A DNA stretch of 36,082 nucleotides from an uncultured Myroides sp. (GCA_913777665.1 CAJYTF010000045.1:1-36082), one strand, 5' to 3'. Shown: positions 17,146 to 25,567, counted from the stretch's first letter. A program made the numbers and translations. Notes: generated by a model not told the origin, from the letters alone.

Positions 17146-17570
17146 AAGGGATTAAAAGTTGAAGACTGTTCGGTTAATATTACAAGAACACATAAAAAAC
17201 AAACAACCCCATTAAACCACAAATGCTCCCACCACCCCAAATCCTCTAAAACCCCGCCACAGGAACAAGGAACAAACGGACTGTAATTCAATATCAGAAA
17301 AATATAAACCGTAAACGCCGTCATAAACCCCAGAAAAAGATAAAGCCCCAACAACCTGCTTTTCTTAAAGCAGAGCATCAGGGCAATGATCAGTTCACCA
17401 ATAACGGTGGTATACGCAATAAAGGTTGCAAAAGCACTAAGTAAAGGCGACTGTGCTACTTGTACCTGGAAGTTTTCAAAGTCGGTCATCTTGCTTACTG
17501 CTGCATATACGAACAGTATGATGAAGAAGTAAATAAGAACCTGTCTGCTGGTTGATAGAATGTTACGCAT
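17103..17570 (-). CDS. MauE/DoxX-family redox-associated membrane protein
   Basis: This 155-residue protein has four predicted membrane helices (about 10-27, 46-66, 73-94, 119-134) and the signature PCSCGG at 101-106 before the last helix. It is the motif of MauE-type DoxX proteins. MauE is needed for disulfide formation in methylamine dehydrogenase, so a thiol-redox role at the inner membrane is likely. The last 14 or so residues (FFFCRAKETKRLDS) are encoded by the tail hairpin of a family-1 repeat, so the original stop has probably been lost to the element. The following repeat-free end would be near residue 140. Neighbours are an AraC regulator upstream and a propeller-like protein downstream. 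Confidence 0.8.
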   Translation of the reverse strand: MRNILSTSRQVLIYFFIILFVYAAVSKMTDFENFQVQVAQSPLLSAFATFIAYTTVIGELIIALMLCFKKSRLLGLYLFLGFMTAFTVYIFLILNYSPFVPCSCGGVLEDLGWWEHLWFNGVVCFLCVLVILTEQSSTFNPFFFCRAKETKRLDS

Positions 17571-17670
17571 GACTTTACATTTTTGTATATTGTAAAGCTC
17601 ACAAAGGCAAACGAGAAAAGAAATAGATAAAAAATAAATCGCATATACGATAAGAAGTTTTTTATTTGGA

Positions 17671-18579
17671 TCATTCCTTCTTCTGCATACGCTTGCGCAG
17701 GATCTTCGGACTCACATGATGGTGCTTCACAAAGGTGCGGTGAAAACTGGCATAACAGTTAAAGCCCGTAGTGGCGGCAATTTCCTTCAACGGCTTCTTT
17801 GTGCTGGTAACCAGCAGCCTGCTTTGTTCTATGCGCATCCGCAGATGGAAATTACAAACGGTATCGCGGTACATTTCCTTAAATTTCGTTTTCAGTATTT
17901 CTTTGTTGATGAAAAATTTCCTGCTAAGGAAGTCCAATGTAGCCCTTTGGGAGTTCTCGGGTCTGCAAAGGTAGGTATGCACTTTCTGTATCTGCCGTTC
18001 TACGTAATCTCTCTGTTCGGCACGACTTTTTGACGGCGTATCGGTTTCGGGGGTAAATTTCTTAAACCGTATGGCTGTAAGGTGCAGGGTAAACATTTGG
18101 GTATAGCTGCTGTACTGTACCTGTGTTTCGTAAAAGAAAGGCAGGGAATGATGGTGAAATTCCAGCGCCACAGTAACCGTTTCCCTGGCTGATGACCGCA
18201 GTTGCTTCACTGCGGAAGATAGACTGTTGTACGAGCGTTCCGATAAAAAACTGCCTATGGAAGCATTAGCCAGTTGGTTTTCGTGCAGGTTCAGCAGGGA
18301 ACAGCTCAAAGTACTGAAGTCCCTTATGACTAAGTCTTGATCCAGTTGCAGGTGGAACACCTGAAAGTAATGGTCTGCATTGGTCTTTGCTGAATAGGCA
18401 GTCTGGCGGATGCGGTGGGCAAGGGTTTCAGACAGCATGTTCACGCTCATGGCAATACTCTCTATTTCACCTTGTTCCCCGCTTTTAGGGATGAATGTGT
18501 TGAAATCACCCCGCGCCATTTCCATTAGTTTTTCGTTTATCTGAACGATAAGCGGATGTACGTTTTTAAGAAAGGTCAT
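17671..18579 (-). CDS. AraC-family regulator with HAMP-like and PAS-like sensor region
   Basis: The protein has about 302 residues from the ATG at 18579. This is preferred over a TTG at 18603 and overlaps the upstream gene's end by 14 bases, implying coupled translation. Near the N-terminus, INEKLMEMARGDFN resembles a HAMP segment, but no membrane helix precedes it. The middle (about 85-185) looks like a PAS-type sensor. The C-terminus carries a double helix-turn-helix of AraC type, with LKEIAATTGFNCYASFHRTF and PKILRKRM in the second HTH. It probably controls the adjacent MauE-type genes, or the divergent synthase gene, in response to a cytoplasmic signal. The ligand is unknown. Confidence 0.8.
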   Translation of the reverse strand: MTFLKNVHPLIVQINEKLMEMARGDFNTFIPKSGEQGEIESIAMSVNMLSETLAHRIRQTAYSAKTNADHYFQVFHLQLDQDLVIRDFSTLSCSLLNLHENQLANASIGSFLSERSYNSLSSAVKQLRSSARETVTVALEFHHHSLPFFYETQVQYSSYTQMFTLHLTAIRFKKFTPETDTPSKSRAEQRDYVERQIQKVHTYLCRPENSQRATLDFLSRKFFINKEILKTKFKEMYRDTVCNFHLRMRIEQSRLLVTSTKKPLKEIAATTGFNCYASFHRTFVKHHHVSPKILRKRMQKKE

Positions 18580-18961
18580 TATTCTTTTTTTTAAGGGTTT
18601 CAAGAAATTCCAGTGCTGCGGCTTCGTTTGTAAACAGTTGTGTTTCCTGTAACGGCTGATCGGTTCCTATGAAAAACTCCGCCATACGGTAGTTGCCCAT
18701 CTGGCGGCAAACCAGCGCTACATGCTCCGTGAGTTGTGAACCGTAAAAGGCTAGGTAAGTGCGGGCTTCGTATGCTACATAGTGTACGTCTGTTACATCA
18801 CATAGTACGGGATAGGTTCTGCCGTCCTGAAATTGCAGCCGGTCTCTCACAATTTCTTTGGCAGCTTCAAGGTCTATTACGAGATCCTTTTTGTAATAAA
18901 CATAAACAATTCCCAAAAGTAGAGAATAGGTAGCGTAGTTATTTTCATGATAGGTCTTCAT
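18566..18961 (-). CDS. DUF7793/STAS-like small cytoplasmic protein
   Basis: This 131-residue soluble protein has the layout of the Bacteroidota family I know as DUF7793. It has a short beta start (YATYSLLLGIVYVYYK), a helix with DLEAAKEIVRDRL, the strand YPVLCDVTDV, and a C-terminal 'FTNEAAALEFLETLKKK' helix. The alternating pattern suggests a STAS/SpoIIAA-like fold. It is the first gene of the minus-strand group and overlaps the AraC gene, so the two probably act together, perhaps as sensor or anti-factor and regulator. Family name and partnership are inferred. Confidence 0.65.
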   Translation of the reverse strand: MKTYHENNYATYSLLLGIVYVYYKKDLVIDLEAAKEIVRDRLQFQDGRTYPVLCDVTDVHYVAYEARTYLAFYGSQLTEHVALVCRQMGNYRMAEFFIGTDQPLQETQLFTNEAAALEFLETLKKKNNDLS

Positions 18962-19160
18962 ATCTGTAGTTTTATGTTACAATCTACAAAAAATTAGTAA
19001 AATAACTTTCATATTGATAAAATGTGGTCTTTTTAGAGCGATGGTTTTTAACATAAACATCTCATATAAGTAGAAAAACATATACAAAAGGTAGAGTTGT
19101 TTAAATCCTTTTTTTTATTCAGCGCTTAATCGTCAACTTTAGAAAAATAAAAAGAAGATT
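18962..19160. promoter_or_regulatory. Divergent intergenic region
   Basis: This 199-base gap separates the AraC-group genes (minus) from the synthase gene (plus), so it must hold both promoters. A near-consensus TACCTTTTG (one extra T) on the minus strand lies near 19088-19096. No clear operator was identified. Confidence 0.4.
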
Positions 19161-21536
19161 ATGGCTAAAATTAACCACAACAATGCATTTGAAACAATAA
19201 ACAGTTTTATTGAGAATGCGCGTATGCAGAATGCCGTGCATCTGTACGCACAAGACGAAGTACTTACCGGCAGATCGCTGAAGATCGCTGATACGGACTG
19301 TTGGCATTTTGCCACAACGGGTTATTTGGGAATGGAACAGGACATGCGCCTGAAGCAGGCGGCAGCAGATGCCGTCATGAAGTACGGTACGCAGTTCCCG
19401 CTTTCAAAGACCTATATATCGCACCCGCTGTACGCCGAATTGGAAGAGTTGCTCTGCAAAATGTTTAACCAACCGGTCATTGTGTGTAAGAACAGTACGC
19501 TGGCGCATTTGGGAGTGATACCGCAGGCAGTGGGCAGTGGTGATGTGGTGGTGATGGATCATCAGGTTCATTGGAGTGTACAGCACGCCTGTAAGATGGT
19601 AAAGGCGGGCGGTGCTCCGGTGCACATGATCAGGCACAATAATATGGAACAGTTGGAAGATGTATTAAGGAAATACCAAAGTACGGGCAGGAAGGTCTGG
19701 TATATGGCAGACGGCATCTATTCGATGTACGGTGACCATGCACCGGTGGAACAACTAAAACACTTGGCGGAAAGATATCCGGCACTGCATCTGTATATCG
19801 ACGATGTACACGGTACGGGCTGGATCGGTAAGAACGGTACCGGATTTGCATATAGCCATTGGAACGGTGTACCGCACAACATGGTACTGGTAACTACTTT
19901 AAGCAAAACGTTCGGTGCAAGCGGAGCAGTGGTGCTGTGTGGTGATCTGAATCTGCATGCGCAGGTAAAGAATTTCGGAGGACCGCTGACCTTTTCGGCT
20001 CAGTTGGAACCTGCGGCGGTGGCAGCCGCTACGGCAGCCGCAAAAATTTTCCTTTCGCTGGAAGTGGAGGAACTGCAGTACAAACTCATGGAACGGATCG
20101 GACTGATGAACAGATTGTTGTCTGATACAGACATCCCGCTGGTAGCAAACTGCAACACGCCGGTGTTTTATGTGGCTACTGCCATGCCGCAAACGGCCTA
20201 TTTATTGGTTAACAGGTTGATGGAAGAGGGGTTTATTGTAAATCCGGGAATCTTTCCTGCCGTACCGGTAAAGAATGCCGGATTGCGGATAACGGTTTCA
20301 AACCATAACGAACCGGAACATATACAAGCTTTGATTAAAGCATTAAAATACCACTATCCTCTGGCATTGGAACAAACGGGTAATTCCATGAACACGGTTC
20401 ACACCGCCTTCCGTATGGATACCGGGAAGTTAGGCAAACCGTTGCTTCATAAACGATATACGGTAAAGAAATGGAACAGCATTGCCGATATTCCGAAAGC
20501 CTTGTGGAACGATACCCTTGGCAGCAGCAACGCCTTTGATCACGCGGGAATGCTGTTTGTCGAAGAAACTTTTACTTCGCTTCCGGGTTCATCATACAAC
20601 CTTATGAAATTCTGGTATTACGGTTTTTTTGACACCGATGGCAATTGCGTGGGTCTGGTGGGGATGTCCGAAGCTTTGTGGAAGGAAGATATGCTTGCAA
20701 AACCGCAGGTGTCACAAAAGATAGAGCAAATCAGGAAAGAAGATCCGCTGTTCCTTACAGCACAGGCATGGTCCTCGGGCAGTACGTTTTCCGAAGGTGT
20801 GCACCTGTATGCAAAAGATGAAAACCACGAGGTGCTTTCTGAAATGATACGTACAATTGCAGCCGACTTTGACAGGTCTGCGGCGGAACAACTGGTGTTC
20901 CGAGATTTTGAAGAAGACGCAAATCTGAACAGCTGTTTTCTTGATAAGGGGTTTGTGCAGGTTGAAATGCCCGATACTGCTGTGGCTGAATTGAACGATC
21001 AAAATTTTTCTGAGATGCTTTCTAAGCGTAACAGGCGCCATTTGAAGGAGGAGGTACTGCCTTATACCGGAGTTTATACTGTTACGCTTACTTCATTCCT
21101 TACACCAGACGAACTGAAGGATGCACATAGGCTGTACCTCTTGGTGAAAGACAACAACCTCGCAATAAATAACTTCCCGTACGAAGAAAAGGTGTTTCAC
21201 AACATGAACGCACATGTCAACTGGTATTTCCTCAAGGCGGTAAATCCTGCAGACGATAGTTTGGCGGGCTGTATGTTCTGCTATTACAATGAGGTGGCCC
21301 GGTCTTTCAGTCCGGTGCTTATCGGGATGGATCAGGTAACTGACCGTCTGTTGCTGTACAGGCAGCTGCTGTACCATACGCTGCTGTTTGCTGTAGAAAT
21401 GAAGTGTACCAGATCATATCTGGGTTTGTCTGCCTCTTTTGAAAAGAAAAAGATGGGGGCACGTATTATTAAAAAATATGCCTGTGTACAGGCTAAAGAC
21501 ACCTACCATTCTGATTTGTTGGCTACATTCGAGTAG
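19161..21536 (+). CDS. Alpha-oxoamine synthase fused to GNAT-like acyltransferase
   Basis: The protein has 791 residues in two enzyme domains. Residues about 1-400 are a PLP-dependent alpha-oxoamine synthase, the family of BioF, serine palmitoyltransferase, CqsA and KBL. Visible signatures are DHQVHWSVQHA, ADGIYSMYGDHAP, LYIDDVHGTGWIG and the PLP lysine K249 in TLSKTFGASG. Residues about 420-791 look like a BioF2-type GNAT acyltransferase, with SKRNRRHLKEE near 630. The first domain should join an amino acid to an acyl thioester with loss of CO2; the second could N-acylate the product. That would resemble the first steps to sphingoid or sulfonolipid-type lipids, or to an acyl signal. No ketoreductase or acyl carrier gene is nearby. 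An RteC-domain gene follows by 59 bases. The acceptor and acyl donor are unknown. Confidence 0.85.
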   Translation: MAKINHNNAFETINSFIENARMQNAVHLYAQDEVLTGRSLKIADTDCWHFATTGYLGMEQDMRLKQAAADAVMKYGTQFPLSKTYISHPLYAELEELLCKMFNQPVIVCKNSTLAHLGVIPQAVGSGDVVVMDHQVHWSVQHACKMVKAGGAPVHMIRHNNMEQLEDVLRKYQSTGRKVWYMADGIYSMYGDHAPVEQLKHLAERYPALHLYIDDVHGTGWIGKNGTGFAYSHWNGVPHNMVLVTTLSKTFGASGAVVLCGDLNLHAQVKNFGGPLTFSAQLEPAAVAAATAAAKIFLSLEVEELQYKLMERIGLMNRLLSDTDIPLVANCNTPVFYVATAMPQTAYLLVNRLMEEGFIVNPGIFPAVPVKNAGLRITVSNHNEPEHIQALIKALKYHYPLALEQTGNSMNTVHTAFRMDTGKLGKPLLHKRYTVKKWNSIADIPKALWNDTLGSSNAFDHAGMLFVEETFTSLPGSSYNLMKFWYYGFFDTDGNCVGLVGMSEALWKEDMLAKPQVSQKIEQIRKEDPLFLTAQAWSSGSTFSEGVHLYAKDENHEVLSEMIRTIAADFDRSAAEQLVFRDFEEDANLNSCFLDKGFVQVEMPDTAVAELNDQNFSEMLSKRNRRHLKEEVLPYTGVYTVTLTSFLTPDELKDAHRLYLLVKDNNLAINNFPYEEKVFHNMNAHVNWYFLKAVNPADDSLAGCMFCYYNEVARSFSPVLIGMDQVTDRLLLYRQLLYHTLLFAVEMKCTRSYLGLSASFEKKKMGARIIKKYACVQAKDTYHSDLLATFE

Positions 21537-21595
21537 TTCCTTACAACTTTCAAACATTAAAGCACTGTTTTAACCCCCTTAAAAAACAACTGAGA

Positions 21596-22429
21596 ATGAA
21601 CGTAAAGTTATTGGAACGGGTAACCGAACTCACTAAAGGCATGGAAGTATTTGAATATGTAGATCCGGATTTGCAGTTCAGGTTAAATGATAAGATTCAG
21701 CAGATAGAAAGCGGAATAACCGAGTTAAACAGTTTCGTACGTGGTTATCGTTTCAATTCCATTCACGATGAAATTGTCTATTTTAAAGAGATAAAGCCGA
21801 AGCTGGTTAAGGAATATGTGTTCTTGAGTTCACTGAAAAGTTTCTATGAAAAACATCAGGATCTGGAGATAATGCAGTCCAAACCTTTTAAGAAGGAGGT
21901 ACAGCGGCTGTTGTACTTTATTAGGGATGAACAGGAATTTTATGGTTACATAAAGAAAAAGCATAGCCATAACGATGAACGTTATTTCACACGTCTGACC
22001 CATTCCGGTGCGGCACGTACGGTGTACAGCCTGAATGCCGATCTGGAGTCGTCTTGTTCGCACGGTTTGCTGCTCGCAAAAATAACCGCCTATGAAAAAC
22101 TTGTAGGGTTTTACACCAAACAGTTAAATATGTTAAAAGCACCGTTACTGCCGGAAAAGCAGAAGCATTCAATGCCTTTGGAATGGAAAGCTAATAAGGT
22201 GGATGCCGTGGAACTGGTATATGCATTGTACTATTCCGGAGCAGTAGATACCGATAGATGTACAGTACACGAACTGGCAAAACAGTTCGGCGAACTATTC
22301 CAGATACAGATTACCGAACAGCTCTACAGGGAATACATCGACATAAAGCGACGCAAACTGGAACCCGCTCGGTTCCTTGTTAAACTGCTGCAACATTTCC
22401 GCAACAAGGTAGAAGAAGAATACACCTGA
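21596..22429 (+). CDS. RteC-domain protein
   Basis: This 277-residue soluble helical protein matches the RteC family in its C-terminal half. The conserved stretch is LEWKANKVDAVELVYALYYS, followed by VHELAKQFGELF and a basic end segment. RteC of the conjugative transposon CTnDOT is a DNA-binding activator of excision genes. Many chromosomal paralogues with no known target exist in Bacteroidota. Here there are no integration or transfer genes. The gene follows the oxoamine synthase in the same direction with a 59-base gap, so a joint operon is likely and a regulatory role for the pathway is possible. The family-1 copy h begins 58 bases past its stop. Confidence 0.82.
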   Translation: MNVKLLERVTELTKGMEVFEYVDPDLQFRLNDKIQQIESGITELNSFVRGYRFNSIHDEIVYFKEIKPKLVKEYVFLSSLKSFYEKHQDLEIMQSKPFKKEVQRLLYFIRDEQEFYGYIKKKHSHNDERYFTRLTHSGAARTVYSLNADLESSCSHGLLLAKITAYEKLVGFYTKQLNMLKAPLLPEKQKHSMPLEWKANKVDAVELVYALYYSGAVDTDRCTVHELAKQFGELFQIQITEQLYREYIDIKRRKLEPARFLVKLLQHFRNKVEEEYT

Positions 22430-22486
22430 ATCCAACTTCTAAAGAAAACAAATGAAAACATAAATCAATTATTCAGGTGAATCAAA

Positions 22487-22654
22487 GCGCCATTAGTTCA
22501 GAAACGATAGTTGAAAAGACGATGTGAACGTAAGCTAATCGGGGAGCGGAGCAACGATTCGATCAGCTAGTAAACGAGGAATAGTTCAACCGTTTTTGAA
22601 CTGAGGCAAGACAAAAAAAGAAAAGACTTTTGGTTCTTTTAGTCATAAAAGAAC
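22487..22654 (+). repeat. Family-1 structured element, copy h
   Basis: The stem 22487-22617 pairs TAGTTCAGAAACGATAGTTGAA with TTCAAC-CG-TTTTTGAACT, with AGCT-AATCG / CGATC-AGCT inside. The tail hairpin GTTCTTTT/AAAAGAAC is at 22633-22654. The apical loop has GGAGCGGAGCAACGA. Confidence 0.7.
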
Positions 22655-22740
22655 AGAAAAACCGAATGTATCAATGACGAGGAATGGAGAATGAATAACT
22701 ATATAGTACTAACCAAGAATGAACCAACAAACAAGTAACC

Positions 22741-22790
22741 CAAAGCTCTTTTTTGGGCTTTGTAGGGTAGCCCCATTTAAGCTTTGGGTT
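22741..22790. repeat. Family-3 hairpin, copy 2
   Basis: CCCAAAGCT pairs with AGCTTTGGG, enclosing GGGCT/AGCCC. It is the most regular of three copies. Confidence 0.65.
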
Positions 22791-22832
22791 CATTAAATTC
22801 CGAACCTTAAATTAAAATTCTATTTAAAGACT

Positions 22833-22882
22833 GAATGCGATGCTGCAAGTTTGTCTCGCTTTAGGGGATGAAACATCACAGT
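22833..22882 (+). repeat. Family-4 repeat, copy 2
   Basis: It begins GAATGCGATGCTGCAAG and shares TTGTCTCGCTTTAG and ACAGTAT with 4954-5006. Confidence 0.55.
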
Positions 22883-22941
22883 ATTTATAGAAATTATGGA
22901 TTTTTGGATTGAAACTGGATTGATTAACTAGGAGGATCAGA

Positions 22942-23110
22942 GCGCCATTTATCAGTAAAACGAGCGTTAACAAGTTAAAGTGAGCGCAAAATCATAAGGG
23001 AACGAAGTGACGTTTTTATGATTTAGCTTACAAAACGTAGTTGACCGTTTTAATGATACGGCAAGATAAAAGAAAAAAGATTTTTGCTTCTTTTGATCTA
23101 TCAAAAGAAG
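22942..23110 (+). repeat. Family-1 structured element, copy i
   Basis: The stem 22942-23062 pairs TATCAGTAAAACG with CGTTTTAATGATA and contains AAATCATA/TATGATTT and GTGAGC/GCTTAC. The tail hairpin CTTCTTTTGAT/ATCAAAAGAAG is at 23087-23110. It shares the GCGCCATT start with copy h. Confidence 0.7.
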
Positions 23111-23216
23111 GGAAAAAACCGAAAATTTTGTATTAGTAATCACTGGAGATTAATTTCCCAAATAGTTCAACAATCTTAATAACAGTATAATGATCGAAAA
23201 ACATAATCTATATAAA

Positions 23217-23266
23217 CCCAAAGCTCTTTTTGGCCTTAATGAAATAACCCCATTTAACCTTTGGGT
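23217..23266. repeat. Family-3 hairpin, copy 3
   Basis: CCCAAAGCT faces ACCTTTGGG, with the inner GGGCT/AGCCC pairing eroded. It is the most degenerate copy and lies 66 bases from the stop of the VOC lipoprotein gene. Confidence 0.55.
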
Positions 23267-23331
23267 TCATTAAAGAAAGAGAAAAGCCAAAAAAACTTTT
23301 CTCTTTAATAATAGCGTATTTCCAATGATTG

Positions 23332-23829
23332 TTAAGGATTGTAAACGCCGTTAAAAAGTATAATCCTCCATCCGTCTGGATCTTCATACGTTTCACTTTT
23401 GTCTTTCCAATAGGGGTTCTCAGGTTCAACGGGCAGAATCCCCAACCTTTGTATCCTTTCGTTGGCTGTTTTGTAAGCTTCTGCGCTACTGTAGTACAAT
23501 ACCGTAAGGTGCTCTTTTGTAGGCTTGGGTAATTCGGTATACTTTTCGTACTGTGTGAATTCAAGATGATGTGTCTTATCCGGCATCGCCAGCATAATAC
23601 CGTCATATCCGTCATGCCCTTTAAACGACCCTAATAATTCTAACCCCAGTGCTTCTGTATAGAAGGTCTTAACCTTTTCCAGATTGTTGGTTGGTCGTGC
23701 AGTTCTGAACTGTACTGCCTGCAGTTTTTTTCCATCTGTTGCTTCTTCAGTAATTTTGCTGCTTTTACACGAAAGTATCGAAGCGGCTGCACATAATATT
23801 GCTGTTGATGCCGTTAATTTTTTAATCAT
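23332..23829 (-). CDS. VOC-fold (glyoxalase-like) lipoprotein
   Basis: This protein has about 165 residues. The ATG at 23829 is preferred over an upstream TTG at 23856 because it gives a type II signal peptide, MIKKLTAST..SILSC, with a lipobox cysteine. The mature part is a vicinal-oxygen-chelate domain: RPTNNLEKVKTFYTEALGLE, then HHLEFTQYEK and YEDPDGWRIILFNG, with a metal-type His and the usual D-P-DG-W end. VOC proteins include glyoxalases and dioxygenases; an exported lipid-anchored form is less common. It sits 84 bases downstream of an AraC gene on the same strand and may be its target. Substrate unknown. Confidence 0.8.
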   Translation of the reverse strand: MIKKLTASTAILCAAASILSCKSSKITEEATDGKKLQAVQFRTARPTNNLEKVKTFYTEALGLELLGSFKGHDGYDGIMLAMPDKTHHLEFTQYEKYTELPKPTKEHLTVLYYSSAEAYKTANERIQRLGILPVEPENPYWKDKSETYEDPDGWRIILFNGVYNP

Positions 23830-23913
23830 GGTAGGCTGTTTTAAATTATGTGGCAAAGTTTCATAATTAAAGCAGCGAAGGCAATTGCAGAAATTCGGTT
23901 TGTATTGGCAGTT

Positions 23914-24792
23914 TTACGGCTTCGTTCTAAATTCAACGGGAGACATGCCTCTTAATCCTTTGAAGAAACGGGAAAAGGATGCCGCAGATGAAAACCCCAG
24001 TTGATACGAAATACTTTTTATACTCAGGGTTGAATAATTAAGCAGTTGTTCCGCATCTAAAATAATCCTGTTCTGAATGAGTGACAGTGCAGCCGCGCCG
24101 GTATGGTTCTTTACACATTCGCTTAGGTATTTTGCCGATAGATTCATTAAATCAGCATATTCCTTTACGGTCTTCTTGGTGCTGAAGTGTTGTTCGGTCA
24201 GTTTTCGGAATTGGTATAACACCTGGTACTGCCTGTTTATAAGCTTTTCGGAATTTATCAGGCATAGCTCGCATACCCGGTTGTAATCGTAAAGGATCTG
24301 TAATATGTACAATCTGCTAACTTCTGTGCAAAATGGCGTTTGTTTTTCATTTTCTTCTTTTATTTTTTTGATTTTATATAAACTGTCATTAAAATCAGCA
24401 GTATTTAAGTTAAAGACAGGTGCGTATTCCGGACTTATGTAAAGCAGTTCTTCCATAATATCTGTTTTTACAAAGCCCTTTTTTAGAAAATCAGATTTAA
24501 ACAGTAACAGGCATGCTTTAAAGTCTTCTGAGGTATCACTAATCGAAAATGTTGTATGCGGTGGAACGGCTGTCAAACACTTTGAATCCGTTAAAAACCT
24601 GTGAGGACCTACTGTAGTGGTACAGTTTCCGTTAGTACACAAAAAGATAGCATGAAAATTTAAGTTTTCGGCATTAAGTGAAAAATTTTTACTGTCAGCA
24701 TCTATTACACAGAAATCGGTTTGGGTAGCAGCTCTGGGCTTGCCTGCAGCGATTTTAAGAAAATCTTTGATCTCTAAAGATTTTACCTTCAT
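23914..24792 (-). CDS. AraC-family transcriptional regulator
   Basis: The 292-residue protein has an N-terminal cupin-like sensing half (about 1-165, with FAAIFLCTNG-type strands and VPPHTTFSISD) and a C-terminal AraC double HTH. Helices include VKEYADLMNLSAKYLSECVK, and then IKSISYQLGFSSAASFSRFF and GMSPVEFR. No response-regulator domain is present, so it probably binds a small ligand. It lies between the TetR gene upstream (gap 103 bases) and the VOC lipoprotein downstream (gap 84 bases), all on the minus strand. Confidence 0.88.
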   Translation of the reverse strand: MKVKSLEIKDFLKIAAGKPRAATQTDFCVIDADSKNFSLNAENLNFHAIFLCTNGNCTTTVGPHRFLTDSKCLTAVPPHTTFSISDTSEDFKACLLLFKSDFLKKGFVKTDIMEELLYISPEYAPVFNLNTADFNDSLYKIKKIKEENEKQTPFCTEVSRLYILQILYDYNRVCELCLINSEKLINRQYQVLYQFRKLTEQHFSTKKTVKEYADLMNLSAKYLSECVKNHTGAAALSLIQNRIILDAEQLLNYSTLSIKSISYQLGFSSAASFSRFFKGLRGMSPVEFRTKP

Positions 24793-24895
24793 CTCATTTT
24801 AGATTTTAAGTAAATGTGAAATTACAAAACCTTTGGTAATGTATTGCACATAATATTTGCCAAGGTTATAGAATTTAAAAATAACGTCCAAAATT

Positions 24896-25567
24896 TTAAA
24901 TGGTCTTCTCTATTGTAGTGTTGCTTTGTGGATCCGCTGTCAATCCATCATATGTTTTGTCAATTAAAAATGTAACCGCTTCTTTAACGGCATTTTTTCC
25001 ATCGTCGGTTTTCAGGTCGATACCGCTGAAAACGCTCCCGTTGTGTTCGGCATACATATTCAGATAATAGATGCCGGCAACCAGAACCGCACTCACAGCC
25101 CTGAACTTTTCTGCATGTTCGCCAAAATGTGGATCTGTGATTTTCGAGAACAAGCGTTCTCCGCTTTCTTCCTGCTCATCTGTAAGCTTCCGCAATGATT
25201 TTCGTTCTTCAGAAAGCCGCCATAATAGTACTTTCTGCAGTTCTTTGTTTTTTGATAAATAATCATACTGCGATAAGAAAATTTCTTTACTGAACTCTTT
25301 CCCTCCGTCATTAATTGGCGTGCGCGCCATATCGGCAGCGATGTTGCTCCAAAAATCCTGAGTGGCTATATATTCGTCGATTAGTCCGTCTAAACTCCCA
25401 AAATAATTATAGATCATTTTTTTGTCAACACCGGCTAACTGTGCAATATAGTTAACTTTTAAGCCGGCATAACCTTTCGTCTTCAGTATTTTTCCAACTG
25501 CCGATAAAAATTTCTGCTTGCTGCGTTCTGTATTTCTAAATGTTCCGCTGGCTGGTTTTCTTTTCAT
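24896..25567 (-). CDS. TetR-family transcriptional repressor
   Basis: The 223-residue protein has a typical TetR N-terminal HTH: KFLSAVGKILKTKGYAGLKV, then IAQLAGVDKKMIYNYFGSLDGL (about 17-62). The C-terminal ligand-binding region is helical and not assignable. It is divergent from a three-gene operon of exported proteins with a 143-base gap. That gap contains the palindrome at 25615-25628. TetR repressors commonly control a divergent operon and themselves from such a site, so this is the most likely circuit. The inducer is unknown. Confidence 0.9.
   Translation of the reverse strand: MKRKPASGTFRNTERSKQKFLSAVGKILKTKGYAGLKVNYIAQLAGVDKKMIYNYFGSLDGLIDEYIATQDFWSNIAADMARTPINDGGKEFSKEIFLSQYDYLSKNKELQKVLLWRLSEERKSLRKLTDEQEESGERLFSKITDPHFGEHAEKFRAVSAVLVAGIYYLNMYAEHNGSVFSGIDLKTDDGKNAVKEAVTFLIDKTYDGLTADPQSNTTIEKTI

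Larger units (their letters stand above)
22430..23331. other. Gene-free repeat field
   Basis: This 0.9-kb gap between a plus-strand and a minus-strand gene, both ending here, holds family-1 copies h and i, family-3 copies 2 and 3 and a family-4 copy. I see no credible gene. Confidence 0.7.

Noticed and set aside
21596..22429. Conjugative transposon marker
   Set aside because: RteC-domain genes are common as chromosomal paralogues; no integrase, mobilisation or transfer genes were seen.
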